A stretch of DNA of 64,000 nucleotides from Ricordea florida (Eukaryota; Cnidaria; Anthozoa; Corallimorpharia; Ricordeidae), in contig OX453280.1 of the NCBI GenBank assembly GCA_949710005.1, positions 11,904,105-11,968,104 on the forward strand. Direction: 5' to 3'. Below are positions 21,111-33,200 of the stretch, in pieces. How positions within the stretch are numbered: the stretch's first letter is position 1; every line of letters begins with the position of its first letter. Under the pieces are notes generated by a model that worked only from the letters and a program-made list of their open reading frames with translations, searched no databases and was not told the origin of the DNA. The position numbers and the translations under genes were made by a program.

Positions 21111-21601
21111 TTGTAGGCGCCTTGACCTCTACCTATCACGAATATTTCTTGTCGAGAGTTCAAATCGATATGGGAAGAGTGAGCGCAGTGAAGAAACGAG
21201 ATATCGATTAGAACACGAGAAGAGAAATCAGTCCATATCTCCAAGCGTCCATGTATATTTTGTTTATTGCATATTCTGTTTATTATATAAATAGCCATCA
21301 GATATTTGCATAAAAAAATATATATTGCAAGGTAAAAAGAAGCTCTTCACAGCTATGACCAATCGAAAAAAAAAACAAAACCATTAAAATTGTTTCACAA
21401 GAGCAATAAAACTAATTAACAAGATAGAAGGTTAGAAAACAACTCAAATGTTTAAGAAAATGTGGTTTTACCGTTAGCTTGTACCACTCTGAGTACTTCA
21501 CTGCCTTAAACACGAAGCTTGTGAGACTCAGTGAGTAAATTTATCGTGGTGACACACGTATACCAAAAGAAAATGAGGAGAGAGAACATAGCCCTGTCTA
21601 A
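21111..21601. other. Non-coding stretch, no gene seen
   Basis: Unrecognised A+T-rich sequence between the SINE-like piece and the MITE. Short open frames on both strands overlap one another and have no family motif. Confidence 0.45.
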
Positions 21602-21776
21602 TATGATAAGGGGACAGAATCTATTTTTAGCGCGGAATCTATCTATATCTCGTTCCATGGCTGAGCGGTGTCCACATGGCGCATTGAAATTACAAACACG
21701 CGATAATAGGGAAATCAGCCATTTGTCAGTTAAAATAGTTTCCGTATCTAAAAATAGATTCTGTCCCCTTATCATA
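21602..21776. mobile_element. 175-bp MITE with perfect 29-bp terminal inverted repeats
   Basis: Bases 21602-21630 (starting TATGATAAGGGGACAGAATC) and 21748-21776 are exact reverse complements over all 29 positions. The outermost TA on each side could be the target duplication, which would suit a Tc1/mariner-type master. The interior has no transposase. The perfect ends suggest recent insertion or gene conversion. Confidence 0.88.
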
Positions 21777-22201
21777 GTAGGAGAACCCAGCATGGAAGAA
21801 GCGTTCTCTTACCTCATCTTCTCTTGTATGTACTTATCGTACTTTTACGGCTGTTTAGAAGTGACAGAGATTGCTCTAAAACAATGCAGTTTTTAAAACA
21901 ATGGCAATTTCTAGGACCGCTTAAAATGGTTTTCAACAAACAAGGGGTAATTCCGCATACTTAAACCATAGAAATGGTAATTTGATAATCTAGACCTCGT
22001 ATCCATAATTATTCAAAGAGAAACGTAGTTTTAAATTAGCATCATCAAATAGAGAAATACATTTCAAAGTTCTCAAAGCGAAATCAAAAAGCGGAATTTA
22101 GAAATGAAAATCTGCCCTTTCGACGCATGTGACTGATGACATGAATGTGACAGCCTATATACAAGTTGTCAGATGGGGCTACGTTAAGTCTGTGAGGTTA
22201 A
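21777..22201. other. Non-coding stretch, no gene seen
   Basis: No recognisable coding sequence. The homology to HARBI1 starts abruptly after a TAA at 22199-22201. Confidence 0.45.
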
Positions 22202-23095
22202 AGGATACTGGGTCTACCAAAGTTAACCGTTTCTCGCATAATTGGTGACGTGTCTGCAGCACTGATTCAAAAGCGGAACGAGTTTATCGGTTGGCCGACC
22301 ACCGCCGCTGAAATTCAACGAGAAAAGGAAGGGTTTTTCCACAAGGGAGGATTCCTAGGAGCAATTGGCTGCGTAAACGGAACCCATATCAGAGTCCAAG
22401 GGCCCAGTCAAAATGAGAATGGTTTTGTTAATCGAAAGGGATATCATTTCATTAACGAACAAGCTATTTGCGACCACAGAGGTGAGGAAAATAAATTGTT
22501 AAGTTCGTTTAGGAAATTCCAAAGGTGGGGAAGTAGTGATACTTTCTGGGGAGGCACATGGCTATAATTTTTTACCTGCCAAAGTTTTCTTAACTAAATT
22601 CCGAAGAGGTAGCCCTCTTAAAGTTTGTTTTTTGTTGCAAAGGTGCCATTAGCCCATAAAATCATTCAAGGTAGTAATAATTCACTGGCAAAACTATAAG
22701 TAAATCCTACACATTTCAGGCTTCTTTACCATCCTTGTGGCCAAATGGCCAGGAAGCACACATGACAGCTTCATTTTCACTGATTCAGTTATTGGACAGC
22801 AGCTGCAAACCCAGCTTTGGACGCTAGAGGACGGTTTACTCTTGGGAGACAGTGGTTACCCATGTCGTCCGTACCTCATGACACCATACCTAAACCCGTC
22901 CACTGCTCAACAGGAAGCCTTCAACAAAGCCCATTTTGATGGAGGCGTGTGCAATCATTCATAATATTGCCATCCTCAGGAATAAGCCGATGGATGCAGG
23001 CTTTGAAAACATTGAAGATCAACCAGAACTTAGAGAATATTGTGGCCCCGTGGATGCAAAGGCTGTGAGGGACTACATTTGTGACATGTTTTTTT
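22202..23095 (+). pseudogene. HARBI1-like (PIF/Harbinger) transposase, truncated and inactivated
   Basis: PIF/Harbinger transposases are DDE enzymes. Exon-like part 1 (22202-22481) reads LPKLTVSRIIGDVSAALIQK, then WPTTAAEIQREKEGFFHKGG, then IGCVNGTHIRVQGPSQNE. It ends CDHR at an AGAG/GTGAGG donor. Part 2 starts at 22720 after a TTTCAG acceptor in matching phase and reads FFTILVAKWPGSTHDSFIF, then LLLGDSGYPCRPYLMTPY. The first catalytic Asp of the family's DGTH motif is Asn here (VNGTH). The second, in GDSGY, is kept. After NKAH at about 22935 the stretch that normally carries the catalytic Glu is deleted and the frame changes, resuming as ACAIIHNIAILRNKPMD and running to RDYICDMFF. The N-terminus is missing too. 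It is therefore dead, although the splice sites still look intact. Confidence 0.87.
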
Positions 23096-23164
23096 TAAAT
23101 GTTTATTTCATGTCCCAGTTTCAAATGATATTGTTTAGCAAACACAACCTTTACTATCGTCTTG

Positions 23165-23535
23165 CACGTAAAAGTGCTGTGTCACATCCTAATCTCGAGT
23201 GCAGCAGTTTATTCCAGAAATCACGAAGTCCTTGCAAATCGTTTATCCCAGCGAGATATGCTGTTTGGAACTGCTCGACTCCACTTCGTCAAAATACCCT
23301 TGACAATATGCTGCGCTTTATGACATCAAGAGCTGGTATAAAACCACACCTGGAGACTGACCACTCAATCAGAGCCACCACTGTAACGGTTGTGTCTGCT
23401 GTCAACATCGAAAGTGGACAAATTAAATCAATAACCGGAAATCAAAGTGAAGCCAGCATCCAGAGTTACTGTGACATTCCAACATTCAAGCAGTTCAAAA
23501 CAGTGTCAAACAAGAATGGCGAGTTTTTGTTTTGA
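23165..23535 (+). pseudogene. DUF3504-like tyrosine-recombinase C-terminal fragment, fused in frame to the HARBI1-like remnant
   Basis: The open frame begun inside the HARBI1-like tail (22936) continues without a stop to 23535. Its second half is a different family. RQNTLDNMLRFMTSRAGI is followed by DHSIRATTVTVVSAVNIES (His-x-x-Arg), then ITGNQSEASIQSYCD, where the usual GH is GN but the Tyr remains. This is the C-terminal half of a KIAA1958-like recombinase. The N-terminal half with the first catalytic Arg is absent. It is distinct from the copy at 2102-3456, which has NHSARK and SGHKNLKSIENY. The junction lies between about 23095 and 23165. Confidence 0.75.
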
Positions 23536-24064
23536 TTAGGGCGGAAACAAAATTTACACCGTTGCCGTGACTCGGACCCCTGTTTTCCCTCCTCCTGCTC
23601 CTTCAAGCCAACTGCCCTCAGCAATTCCAAGTATTTGAAGTGCTGGAAATCACTTTGTTTTCCAGTCCTTTCAAGACGGCTCGCAGATTCTCGTAAATGG
23701 CTTCATTCTCAGAGGCATCTTCTACAACTGCAGTTTTGATTTCAATGTTAACTTAGGAGATAGCAGCAGGAAATAAAAGTAGTAACGATTTTAACTTTCC
23801 TTCACGCGCATGTTTTCCGTTGTAAATTTCTCGGTCGTTTGACCATCTAATGTATCATATGACTTTTCAGGGCGGCTTATTGTTTAAGTACTTTACTCGT
23901 GGGATTTCCGCTCGAAAACATTGCAATTGTGTCAGAAATTAATAAAATTAAATAATCTTTTTGTGGTGTAAGCTATTCACCGTCTTAGTCTATACTAAAA
24001 CAAAAATTCACCACAGTGTCGGTGGCTAGTAATGAATATTTATCTCGCCGTGTTGACTATTACA
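23536..24064. other. Non-coding stretch before the satellite, no gene seen
   Basis: Unrecognised A+T-rich sequence. Satellite homology begins at about 24065. Confidence 0.45.
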
Positions 24065-24720
24065 TGTATGGAAAAGATTTGAAATGATTTGATAACTTAC
24101 TCCTCTAGATGACGGTCCTTCTACCAACACAATCCCTTATACAGTATTTTGACTAAATATGTAAGACTTACTTTCTTGGCAGCGAGCTGCAGGTATCGTA
24201 TCTCAGATTCTAAAATGGATGGAAACAAAAGATATAGGGCGTCATGTGATTTAGTACTGTTTGAGCGGTCTACTATAGAATCAGCTGCCTGAAGGATAAT
24301 ATCTTTACAGATAAAAGTCAATATGAACGCAAATTACAATCAATTAGATTTTCTACCTAAATAATGCACTGCCAGGACAATACAAAGCTGAAAAAATTTA
24401 GAATTGCGAAGATTCGGCACGCCAAAATATGAAAAAAGAATGTTTTTTAAGGGAATAGGCTCTTATCTGAAACGCGTATGCCTAAATACAAACAACCTGG
24501 TCCTTAAATCAGATGAAATCCAAATCGTAGACATAATTTTATTTTTCGCCAAACAAATTTTAGTGTATATGTTTAGTTCAATTTTCTCCTTCAATTTAAT
24601 CCTTTGTTTTAAACTCATTATCATACATAACCATACCAGAAAACAAAGTAAAATAAAATTTGAACCAAGAAAAAAATTGAACTACAACATAAACGCTTAC
24701 ATTTCTATATCTCTGAAAGA
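24065..24720. repeat. Edge monomer 1, most diverged copy
   Basis: It aligns with the monomer at both ends (for example TAACTTACTCCTC and CTTGGCAGCGAGCTGCAGG). It lacks a segment of about 100 bp present in the later copies, between their AGTACTAA-like and AGAATCTGAG-like blocks (minus-strand reading). It has extra A+T-rich sequence around 24500-24700. It may be close to the ancestral unit or be a decayed end copy. Confidence 0.85.
24172..24302 (-). other. Exon-like open segment with splice signals inside edge monomer 1
   Basis: On the minus strand an acceptor-like tract, TTGACTTTTATCTGTAAAG (AG at 24304-24303), is followed by 131 open bases and a GTAAGT donor directly after AAGAAA (GT at 24171-24170). 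The translation includes ILQAADSIVDRSNSTKSHD and YLLFPSILESEIRYLQLAAK, which reads like ordinary helical protein. I do not recognise the family. In the other monomers I compared, the same region has a one-base length change, an inserted 100-bp segment and no donor at this point (AAGAAACTCAGC). It may be a real exon from which the satellite was derived, or chance. Confidence 0.35.
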
Positions 24721-25270
24721 TTTAAAATGATTCGATTACTTACTCCTCCAATTGACGATCCTTCTGCCCATAAAATCGCTTATAATGTATTTTGAACAAC
24801 ATACGTGAGGCTGCGTTTCTTGGCAATAACCTGCAGATATTATACCTCAGATTCTACAATGAAAACAAACACCAGATATCGGGCGTCTTAAAGTACATTT
24901 TCATTTCTACAAGATGGTGAAAATTGCATGTGTAATGAAAACTAATCTCATGTAGCTTAGTACTGTCTGAGCAGCCTACCCTAGAATCACCTGCGTAAAG
25001 CAAATATCTTTACCGGTAAAAGTCAATATAATTGCTAATTACAATCAATCCGATTTTTCGCTTAAGGCAAGAATATAATAGGATAACCGTTTGTTTTAAG
25101 AGAATAGGCTTTTATCTTAAACACGCATGCGTAAATCTGAAAAAGTCACTACACGGTCATTTTTCGTTTCAGGTTTGTCCTGAAATCATACGGAGACCGA
25201 TTCGTGGAAATCAAAATTGTATTCCCCATAAAAACTGGAGTGTATACGCTAAGTTTACGTATAAAGAAAT
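24721..25270. repeat. Edge monomer 2, diverged copy
   Basis: This copy is about 550 bp and clearly homologous, with many substitutions and small gaps. It already carries the roughly 100-bp segment missing from monomer 1 and is intermediate between monomer 1 and the bulk array. Confidence 0.85.
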
Positions 25271-26460
25271 GATTCGAAATGATTTAATAACTTACCCCTA
25301 TAGCTTATAATCCTTCTGCCCATACAATCTCTTATAATGTATTTTGACCAAAATCTGTGAGGCTGAGTTCCTTGGCAGCAAGCTGCAGGTATCATATCTC
25401 AGATTCTAGAATGCCTACAAACACCAGTTAAAGTGCGTTTTAAACCATAGTTTAAGTATTGCAATATGCTGAAAATTGCATGTTAATGACTAATCTGTGT
25501 AATGAGCACTGATTTTATGTAGACTAGTGCTGTCTGAGCAGTCTACTTTAGAATCAGCTGCCATAAGTTAAGGTCTTCACAGGTAAGAGTCAATATGATC
25601 GCCAATTACAATAAATTTGATTTTGTGCCTAAAAAATGCTCTGTCAAATTAATACAAATCTAGAAAATCTTAGAATATCAACGATTTGGCGAGCCAAGAT
25701 ATGATACAAAAGTCTTGTGTAAAGAAAATAGGCTTTGGTCGTAAACGCGCATGCGTAGTAAAAGAAAAAAAGTTCAACCCTAAAATCATACGGAGATCGA
25801 TTCGTGGAATTCAAACTTGTATTCCCCATAGAAACTTGAGTTTATACCTTACGTTTAGGTATACAGAAATGATTCAAAATGATTTAATAACTTACCCCTG
25901 TATCTAACAATTCTTCTGCCCATACAATCTCTTATAATGTATTTTGACCAAAATCTGTGAGGCTAAGTTTCTTGGCAGCAAGCTGCAGGTATGGTATCTC
26001 AGATTTCAGAATGCCTTCAAGCACCAGTTAAAGTGCGTTTTAAACTACAGTTTAAGTATTGCAAGATGGTGAAAATTGCATGTTGATGACTAATCTGTGT
26101 AATGAGCACTGATTTCATGTAGATTAGTACTGTCTGAGCAGTCAATTTTAGAATCAGCTGCCATAAGTTAACGTCTTCACAGGTAAGAGTCAATATGATC
26201 GCCAATTACAATAAATTTGATTTTGTGCCTAAATAATGCTCTGTCAAATTAATACAAATCTACAAAATCTTAGAATTTCAACGATTTGGCGAGCCAAGAT
26301 ATGATACAACAATCATTTTTAAAGAAAATAGGCTTTGGTCGTAAAATGCGCATGCGTAGTAAAATTAAAACAGTTCAACCCTAAAATCATACGGAGATCG
26401 ATTCGTGGCAATCAAAATTGTATTCCCCATAAAAAACTGAGTGTATAACCTACGTTTACG
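25271..26460. repeat. Monomers 3 and 4, moderately diverged
   Basis: These are close to the bulk consensus with more private changes than interior copies, and the step from one to the other is 600 bp. A one-base insertion (GTAAAATGCGC) near 26342 makes the next step 601 bp. Confidence 0.85.
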
Positions 26461-29400
26461 TATACAGAAATGAATCGAAATGATTCAATAACTTACCCCT
26501 GTAGCTTAGAATCCTTCTGCCCATACAATCTCTTATAATGTATTTTGACCAAAACCTGTGAGGCTGAGTTTCTTCGCAGCAAGCTGCAGGTATCGTATCT
26601 CAGATTCTAGAATACTTACAAACACCAGTTAAAGTGCGTTTTAAACTACAGTTTAAGTATTGCAAGATGGTGAAAATTGCATGTTAATGACTAATCTGTG
26701 TAATGAGCACTGATTTCATGTAGATTAGTACTGTCTGAGCAGTCAACTTTAGAATCACCTGCCATAAGTTAACGTCTTCACAGGTAAGAGTAAATATGAT
26801 CGCATATTAAAATAAATTGGATTTTGTGCCTAAATAATGCTCTGGCAAATTAATACAAATCTACAAAATCTTAGAATTTCAACGATTTGGCGAGCCAAGA
26901 TATGATACAGCAATGTTTTTTAAAGAAAATAGGCTTTGGTCGTAAATGCGCATGCGTAGTAAAATAAAAACAGTTCAACCCTAAAATCATACGGAGATAA
27001 ATTCGTGGCAATCAAAATTGTATTCCCCATAACAAACTGAGTGTATAACCCACGTTTACGTATACAGAAATGAATCGAAATGATTCAATAACTTACCCCT
27101 GTAGCTTAGAATCCTTCTTCCCATACAATCTCTTATAATGTATTTTGACCAAAATCTGTGAGGCTGAGTTTCTTGGCAGCAAGCTGCAGGTATCGTATCT
27201 CAGATTCTAGAATACCTACAAACACCAGTTAAAGTGCGTTTTAAACTACAGTTTAAGTATTGCAAGATGGTGAAAATTGCATGTTGATGACTAATCTGTG
27301 TAATAAGCGCTGATCTTATGTAGATTAGTACTGTCTGAGAAGTCAACTTTAGAATCAGCTGCCATAAGTTAACGTCTTCACAGGTAAGAGTCAATATGAT
27401 CGCCAATTACAATAAATTTGATTTTGTGCCTAAATAATGCTCTGTCAAATTAATACAAATCTACAAAATCTTAGAATTTCAACGACTTGGCGAGCCAAGA
27501 TATGATACAACAATCTTTATTAAAGAAAATAGGCTTTGGTCGTAAATGCGCAAGCGTAGTAAAATAAAAACAGTTCAACCCTAAAATCATACGGAGATCG
27601 ATTCGTGGCAATCAAAATTGTATTCCCCTTAAAAACTTGAGTGTGTAACCTACGTTTACGTATACAGAAATGAATCGAAATGATTCAATAACTTACCCCT
27701 GTAGCTTAGAATCCTTCTTCCCATACAATCTCTTATAATGTATTTTAACCAAAATCTGTGAGGCTGAGTTTCTTGGCAGGAAGCTGCAGGTATCGTATCT
27801 CAGATTCTAGAATACCTACAAACACCAGTTAAAGTGCGTTTTAAACTACAGTTTAAGTATTGCAAGATGGTGAAAATTGCATGTTGATGACTAATCTGTG
27901 TAATAAGCGCTGATCTTATGTAGATTAGTACTGTCTGAGAAGTCAACTTTAGAATCAGCTGCCATAAGTTAACGTCTTCACAGGTAAGAGTCAATATGAT
28001 CGCCAATTACAATAAATTTGATTTTGTGCCTAAATAATGCTCTGTCAAATTAATACAAATCTACAAAATCTTAGAATTTCAACGATTTGGCGAGCCAAGA
28101 TATGATACAACAATCTTTATTAAAGAAAATAGGCTTTGGTCGTAAATGCGCATGCGTAGTAAAATAAAAACAGTTCAACCCTAAAATCATACGGAGATCG
28201 ATTCGTGGCAATCAAAATTGTATTCCCCTTAAAAACTTGAGTGTGTAACCTACGTTTACGTATACAGAAATGAATCGAAATGATTCAATAACTTACCCCT
28301 GTAGCTTAGAATCCTTCTTCCCATACAATCTCTTATAATGTATTTTGACCAAAATCTGTGAGGCTGAGTTTCTTGGCAGCAAGCTGCAGGTATCGTATCT
28401 CAGATTCTAGAACACCTACAAACACCAGTTAAAGTGCGTTTTAAACTACAGTTTAAGTATTGCAAGATGGTGAAAATTGCATGTTGATGACTAATCTGTG
28501 TAATAAGCGCTGATCTTATGTAGATTAGTACTGTCTGAGAAGTCAACTTTAGAATCAGCTGCCATAAGTTAACGTCTTCACAGGTAAGAGTCAATATGAT
28601 CGCAACTTACAATCAATTTGATTTTGTGCCTAAATAATGCTCTGTCAAATTAATACAAATCTACAAAATCTTAGAATTTCAACGATTTGGCGAGCCAAGA
28701 TATGATACAACAATCTTTTTTAAAGAAAATAGGCTTTAGTCGTAAATGCGCATGCGTAGTAAAATAAAAACAGTTCAACCCTAAAATCATACGGAGATCC
28801 ATTCGTGGCAATCAACATTGTATTCCCCATAAAAACTTGAGTGTGTAACCTACGTTTACGTATAAAGAAATGAATCGAAATGATTCAATAACTTACCCCT
28901 GTAGCTTAGAATCCTTCTGCCCATACAATCTCTTATAATGTATTTTGACCAAAACCTGTGAGGCTGAGTTTCTTCGCAGCAAGCTGCAGGTATCGTATCT
29001 CAGATTCTAGAATACTTACAAACACCAGTTAAAGTGCGTTTTAAACTACAGTTTAAGTATTGCAAGATGGTGAAAATTGCATGTTAATGACTAATCTGTG
29101 TAATGAGCACTGATTTCATGTAGATTAGTACTGTCTGAGCAGTCAACTTTAGAATCACCTGCCATAAGTTAACGTCTTCACAGGTAAGAGTAAATATGAT
29201 CGCATATTAAAATAAATTGGATTTTGTGCCTAAATAATGCTCTGGCAAATTAATACAAATCTACAAAATCTTAGAATTTCAACGATTTGGCGAGCCAAGA
29301 TATGATACAGCAATGTTTTTTAAAGAAAATAGGCTTTGGTCGTAAATGCGCATGCGTAGTAAAATAAAAACAGTTCAACCCTAAAATCATACGGAGATAA

Positions 29401-30240
29401 ATTCGTGGCAATCAAAATTGTATTCCCCATAACAAACTGAGTGTATAACCCACGTTTACGTATACAGAAATGAATCGAAATGATTCAATAACTTACCCCT
29501 GTAGCTTAGAATCCTTCTTCCCATACAATCTCTTATAATGTATTTTGACCAAAATCTGTGAGGCTGAGTTTCTTGGCAGCAAGCTGCAGGTATCGTATCT
29601 CAGATTCTAGAATACCTACAAACACCAGTTAAAGTGCGTTTTAAACTACAGTTTAAGTATTGCAAGATGGTGAAAATTGCATGTTGATGACTAATCTGTG
29701 TAATAAGCGCTGATCTTATGTAGATTAGTACTGTCTGAGAAGTCAACTTTAGAATCAGCTGCCATAAGTTAACGTCTTCACAGGTAAGAGTCAATATGAT
29801 CGCCAATTACAATAAATTTGATTTTGTGCCTAAATAATGCTCTGTCAAATTAATACATATCTACAAAATCTTAGAATTTCAACGATTTGGCGAGCCAAGA
29901 TATGATACAACAATCTTTATTAAAGAAAATAGGCTTTGGTCGTAAATGCGCATGCGTAGTAAAATAAAAACAGTTCAACCCTAAAATCATACGGAGATCG
30001 ATTCGTGGCAATCAAAATTGTATTCCCCTTAAAAACTTGAGTGTGTAACCTACGTTTACGTATACAGAAATGAATCGAAATGATTCAATAACTTACCCCT
30101 GTAGCTTAGAGTCCTTCTTCCCATACAATCTCTTATAATGTATTTTAACCAAAATCTGTGAGGCTGAGTTTCTTGGCAGGAAGCTGCAGGTATCGTATCT
30201 CAGATTCTAGAATACCTACAAACACCAGTTAAAGTGCGTT
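26461..30240. repeat. 2400-bp higher-order duplication within the array
   Basis: Rare variants in 26521-27790 recur 2400 bp later. They include AAAACCTGTG with TTCTTCGCAGC (26521, 28921), GAGTAAATATGATCGCATATT (26788, 29188), CAATGTTTTTTAAAG (26911, 29311), CGGAGATAA (26992, 29392) and TATTTTAACC (27741, 30141). The match fails after about 27840/30240. Confidence 0.85.
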
Positions 30241-33200
30241 TTAAACTACAGTTTAAGTATTGCAAGATGGTGAAAATTGCATGTTGATCACTAATCTGCG
30301 TAATGAGCGCTGATTTTATGTAGATTAGTACTGTCTGAGCAGTCAACTTTAGAATCAGCTGCCATAAGTTAACGTCTTCACAGGTAAGAGTCAATATGAT
30401 CGCCAATTACAATCAATTTGATTTTGTGCCTAAATAATGCTCTGTCAAATTAATACAAATCTACAAAATCTTAGAATTTCAACGATTTGGCGAGCCAAGA
30501 TATGATACAACAATCTTTTTTAAAGAAAATAGGCTTTAGTCTTAAATGCGCATGCGTAGTAAAATAAAAACAGTTCAACCCTAAAATCATACGGAGATCC
30601 ATTCGTGGCAATCAAAGTTGTATTCCCCTTAAAAACTTGAGTGTGTAACCTACGTTTACGTATACAGAAATGAATCGAAATGATTCAATAACTTACCCCT
30701 GTATCTTAGAATTCTTCTTCCCATACAATCTCTTATAATGTATTTTGACCAAAATCTGTGAGGCTGAGTTTCTTGGCAGCAAGCTGCAGGTATCGTATCT
30801 CAGATTCTAGAATACCTACAAACACCAGTTAAAGTGCGTTTTAAACTACAGTTTAAGTATTACAAGATGGTGAAAATTGCATGTTGATGACTAATCTGTG
30901 TAATAAGCGCTGATTTTATGTAGATTAGTACTGTCTGAGAAGTCAAGTTTAGAATCAGCTGCCATAAGTTAACGTCTTCACAGGTAAGAGTCAATATGAT
31001 CGCCAATTACAATAAATTTGATTTTGTGCCTAAATAATGCTCTGTCAAATTAATACAAATCTACAAAATCTTAGATATTCAACGATTTGGCGAGCCAAGA
31101 TATGATACAACAATCTTTATTAAAGAAAATAGGCTTTGGTCGTAAATGCGCATGCGTAGTAAAATAAAAACAGTTCAACCCTAAAATCATACGGAGATCG
31201 ATTCGTGGCAATCAACATTGTATTCCCCATAAAAACTTGAGTGTGTAACCTACGTTTACGTATACAGAAATGAATCGAAATGATTCAATAACTTACCCCT
31301 GTAGCTTAGAATCCTTCTTCCCATACAATCTCTTATAATGTATTTTGACCAAAATCTGTGAGGGTGAGTTTCTTGGCAGCAAGCTGCAGGTATCGTATCT
31401 CAGATTCTAGAATACCTACAAACACCAGTTAAAGTGCGTTTTAAACTACAGTTTAAGTATTGCAAGATGGTGAAAATTGCATGTTGATCACTAATCTGCG
31501 TAATGAGCGCTGATTTTATGTAGATTAGTACTGTCTGAGCAGTCAACTTTAGAATCAGCTGCCATAAGTTAACGTCTTCACAGGTAAGAGTCAATATGAT
31601 CGCCAATTACAATCAATTTGATTTTGTGCCTAAATAATGCTCTGTCAAATTAATACAAATCTACAAAATCTTAGAATTTCAACGATTTGGCGAGCCAAGA
31701 TATGATACAACAATCTTTTTTAAAGAAAATAGGCCTTAGTCGTAAATGCGCATGCGTAGTAAAATAAAAACAGTTCAACCCTAAAATCATACGCAGATCC
31801 ATTCGTAGCAATCAAAGTTGTATTCCCCTTAAAAACTTGAGTGTGTAACCTGCGTTTACGTTTACAGAAATGAATCGAAATGATTCAATAACTTACCCCT
31901 GTATCTTAGAATTCTTCTTCGCATACAATCTCTTATAATGTATTTTGACCAAAATCTGTGAGGGTGAGTTTCTTGGCAGCAAGCTGCAGGTATCGTATCT
32001 CAGATTCAAGAATACCTACAAACACCAGTTTAAGTGCGTTTTAAACTACAGTTTAAGTATTGCAAGATGGTGAAAATTGCATGTTGATGACTAATCGCTG
32101 TAATAAGCGCTGATCTTATGTAGATTAGTACTGTCTGAGAAGTCAACTTTAGAATCAGCTGCCATAAGTTAACGTCTTCACAGGTAAGAGTCAATATGAT
32201 CGCCAATTACAATAAATTTGATTTTGTGCCTAAATAATGCTCTGTCTAATTAATACAAATCTACAAAATCTTAGATATTCAACGATTTGGCGAGCCAAGA
32301 TATGATACAACAATCTTTATTAAAGAAAATAGGCTTTGGTCGTAAATGCGCATGCGTAGTAAAATAAAAACAGTTCAACCCTAAAATCATACGGAGATCG
32401 ATTCGTGGCAATCAACATTGTATTCCCCATAAAAACTTCAGTGTGTAACCTACGTTTACGTATACAGAAATGAATCGAAATGATTCAATAACTTACCCCT
32501 GTAGCTTAGAATCCTTCTTCCCATACAATCTCTTATAATGTATTTTGACCAAAATCTGTGAGGGTAAGTTTCTTGGCAGCAAGCTGCAGGTATCGTATCT
32601 CAGATTCTAGAATACCTACAAACACCAGTTAAAGTGCGTTTTAAACTACAGTTTAAGTATTACAAGATGGTGAAAATTGCATGTTGATGACTAATCTGTG
32701 TAATAAGCGCTGATTTTATGTAGATTAGTACTGTCTGAGAAGTCAACTTTAGAATCAGCTGCCATAAGTTAACGTCTTCACAGGTAAGAGTCAATATGAT
32801 CGCCAATTACAATAAATTTGATTTTGTGCCTAAATAATGCTCTGTCAAATTAATACAAATCTACAAAATCTTAGAATTTCAACGATTTGGCGAGCCAAGA
32901 TATGATACAACAATCTTTATTAAAGAAAATAGGCTTTGGTCGTAAATGCGCATGCGTAGTAAAATAAAAACAGTTCAACCCTAAAATCATACGGAGATCG
33001 ATTCGTGGCAAAAAAAATTGTATTCCCCTTAAAAACTTGAGTGTGTAACCTACGTTTACGTATACAGAAATGAATCGAAATGATTCAATAACTTACCCCT
33101 GTAGCTTAGAATCCTTCTTCCCATACAATCTCTTATAATGTATTTTGACCAAAATCTGTGAGGCTGAGTTTCTTGGCAGCAAGCTGCAAGTATCGTATGT

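Noticed and set aside
21506-21896. Overlapping open frames of 95 and 121 codons on opposite strands
   Set aside because: Both run through the MITE and read its inverted repeats, which explains the shared peptide RGQNLFL; there is no family motif.
26990-27030. CENP-B box resemblance in ATTCGTGGCAATC of each monomer
   Set aside because: Only the TTCG and the following A and C positions fit; the essential CGGG half is absent.
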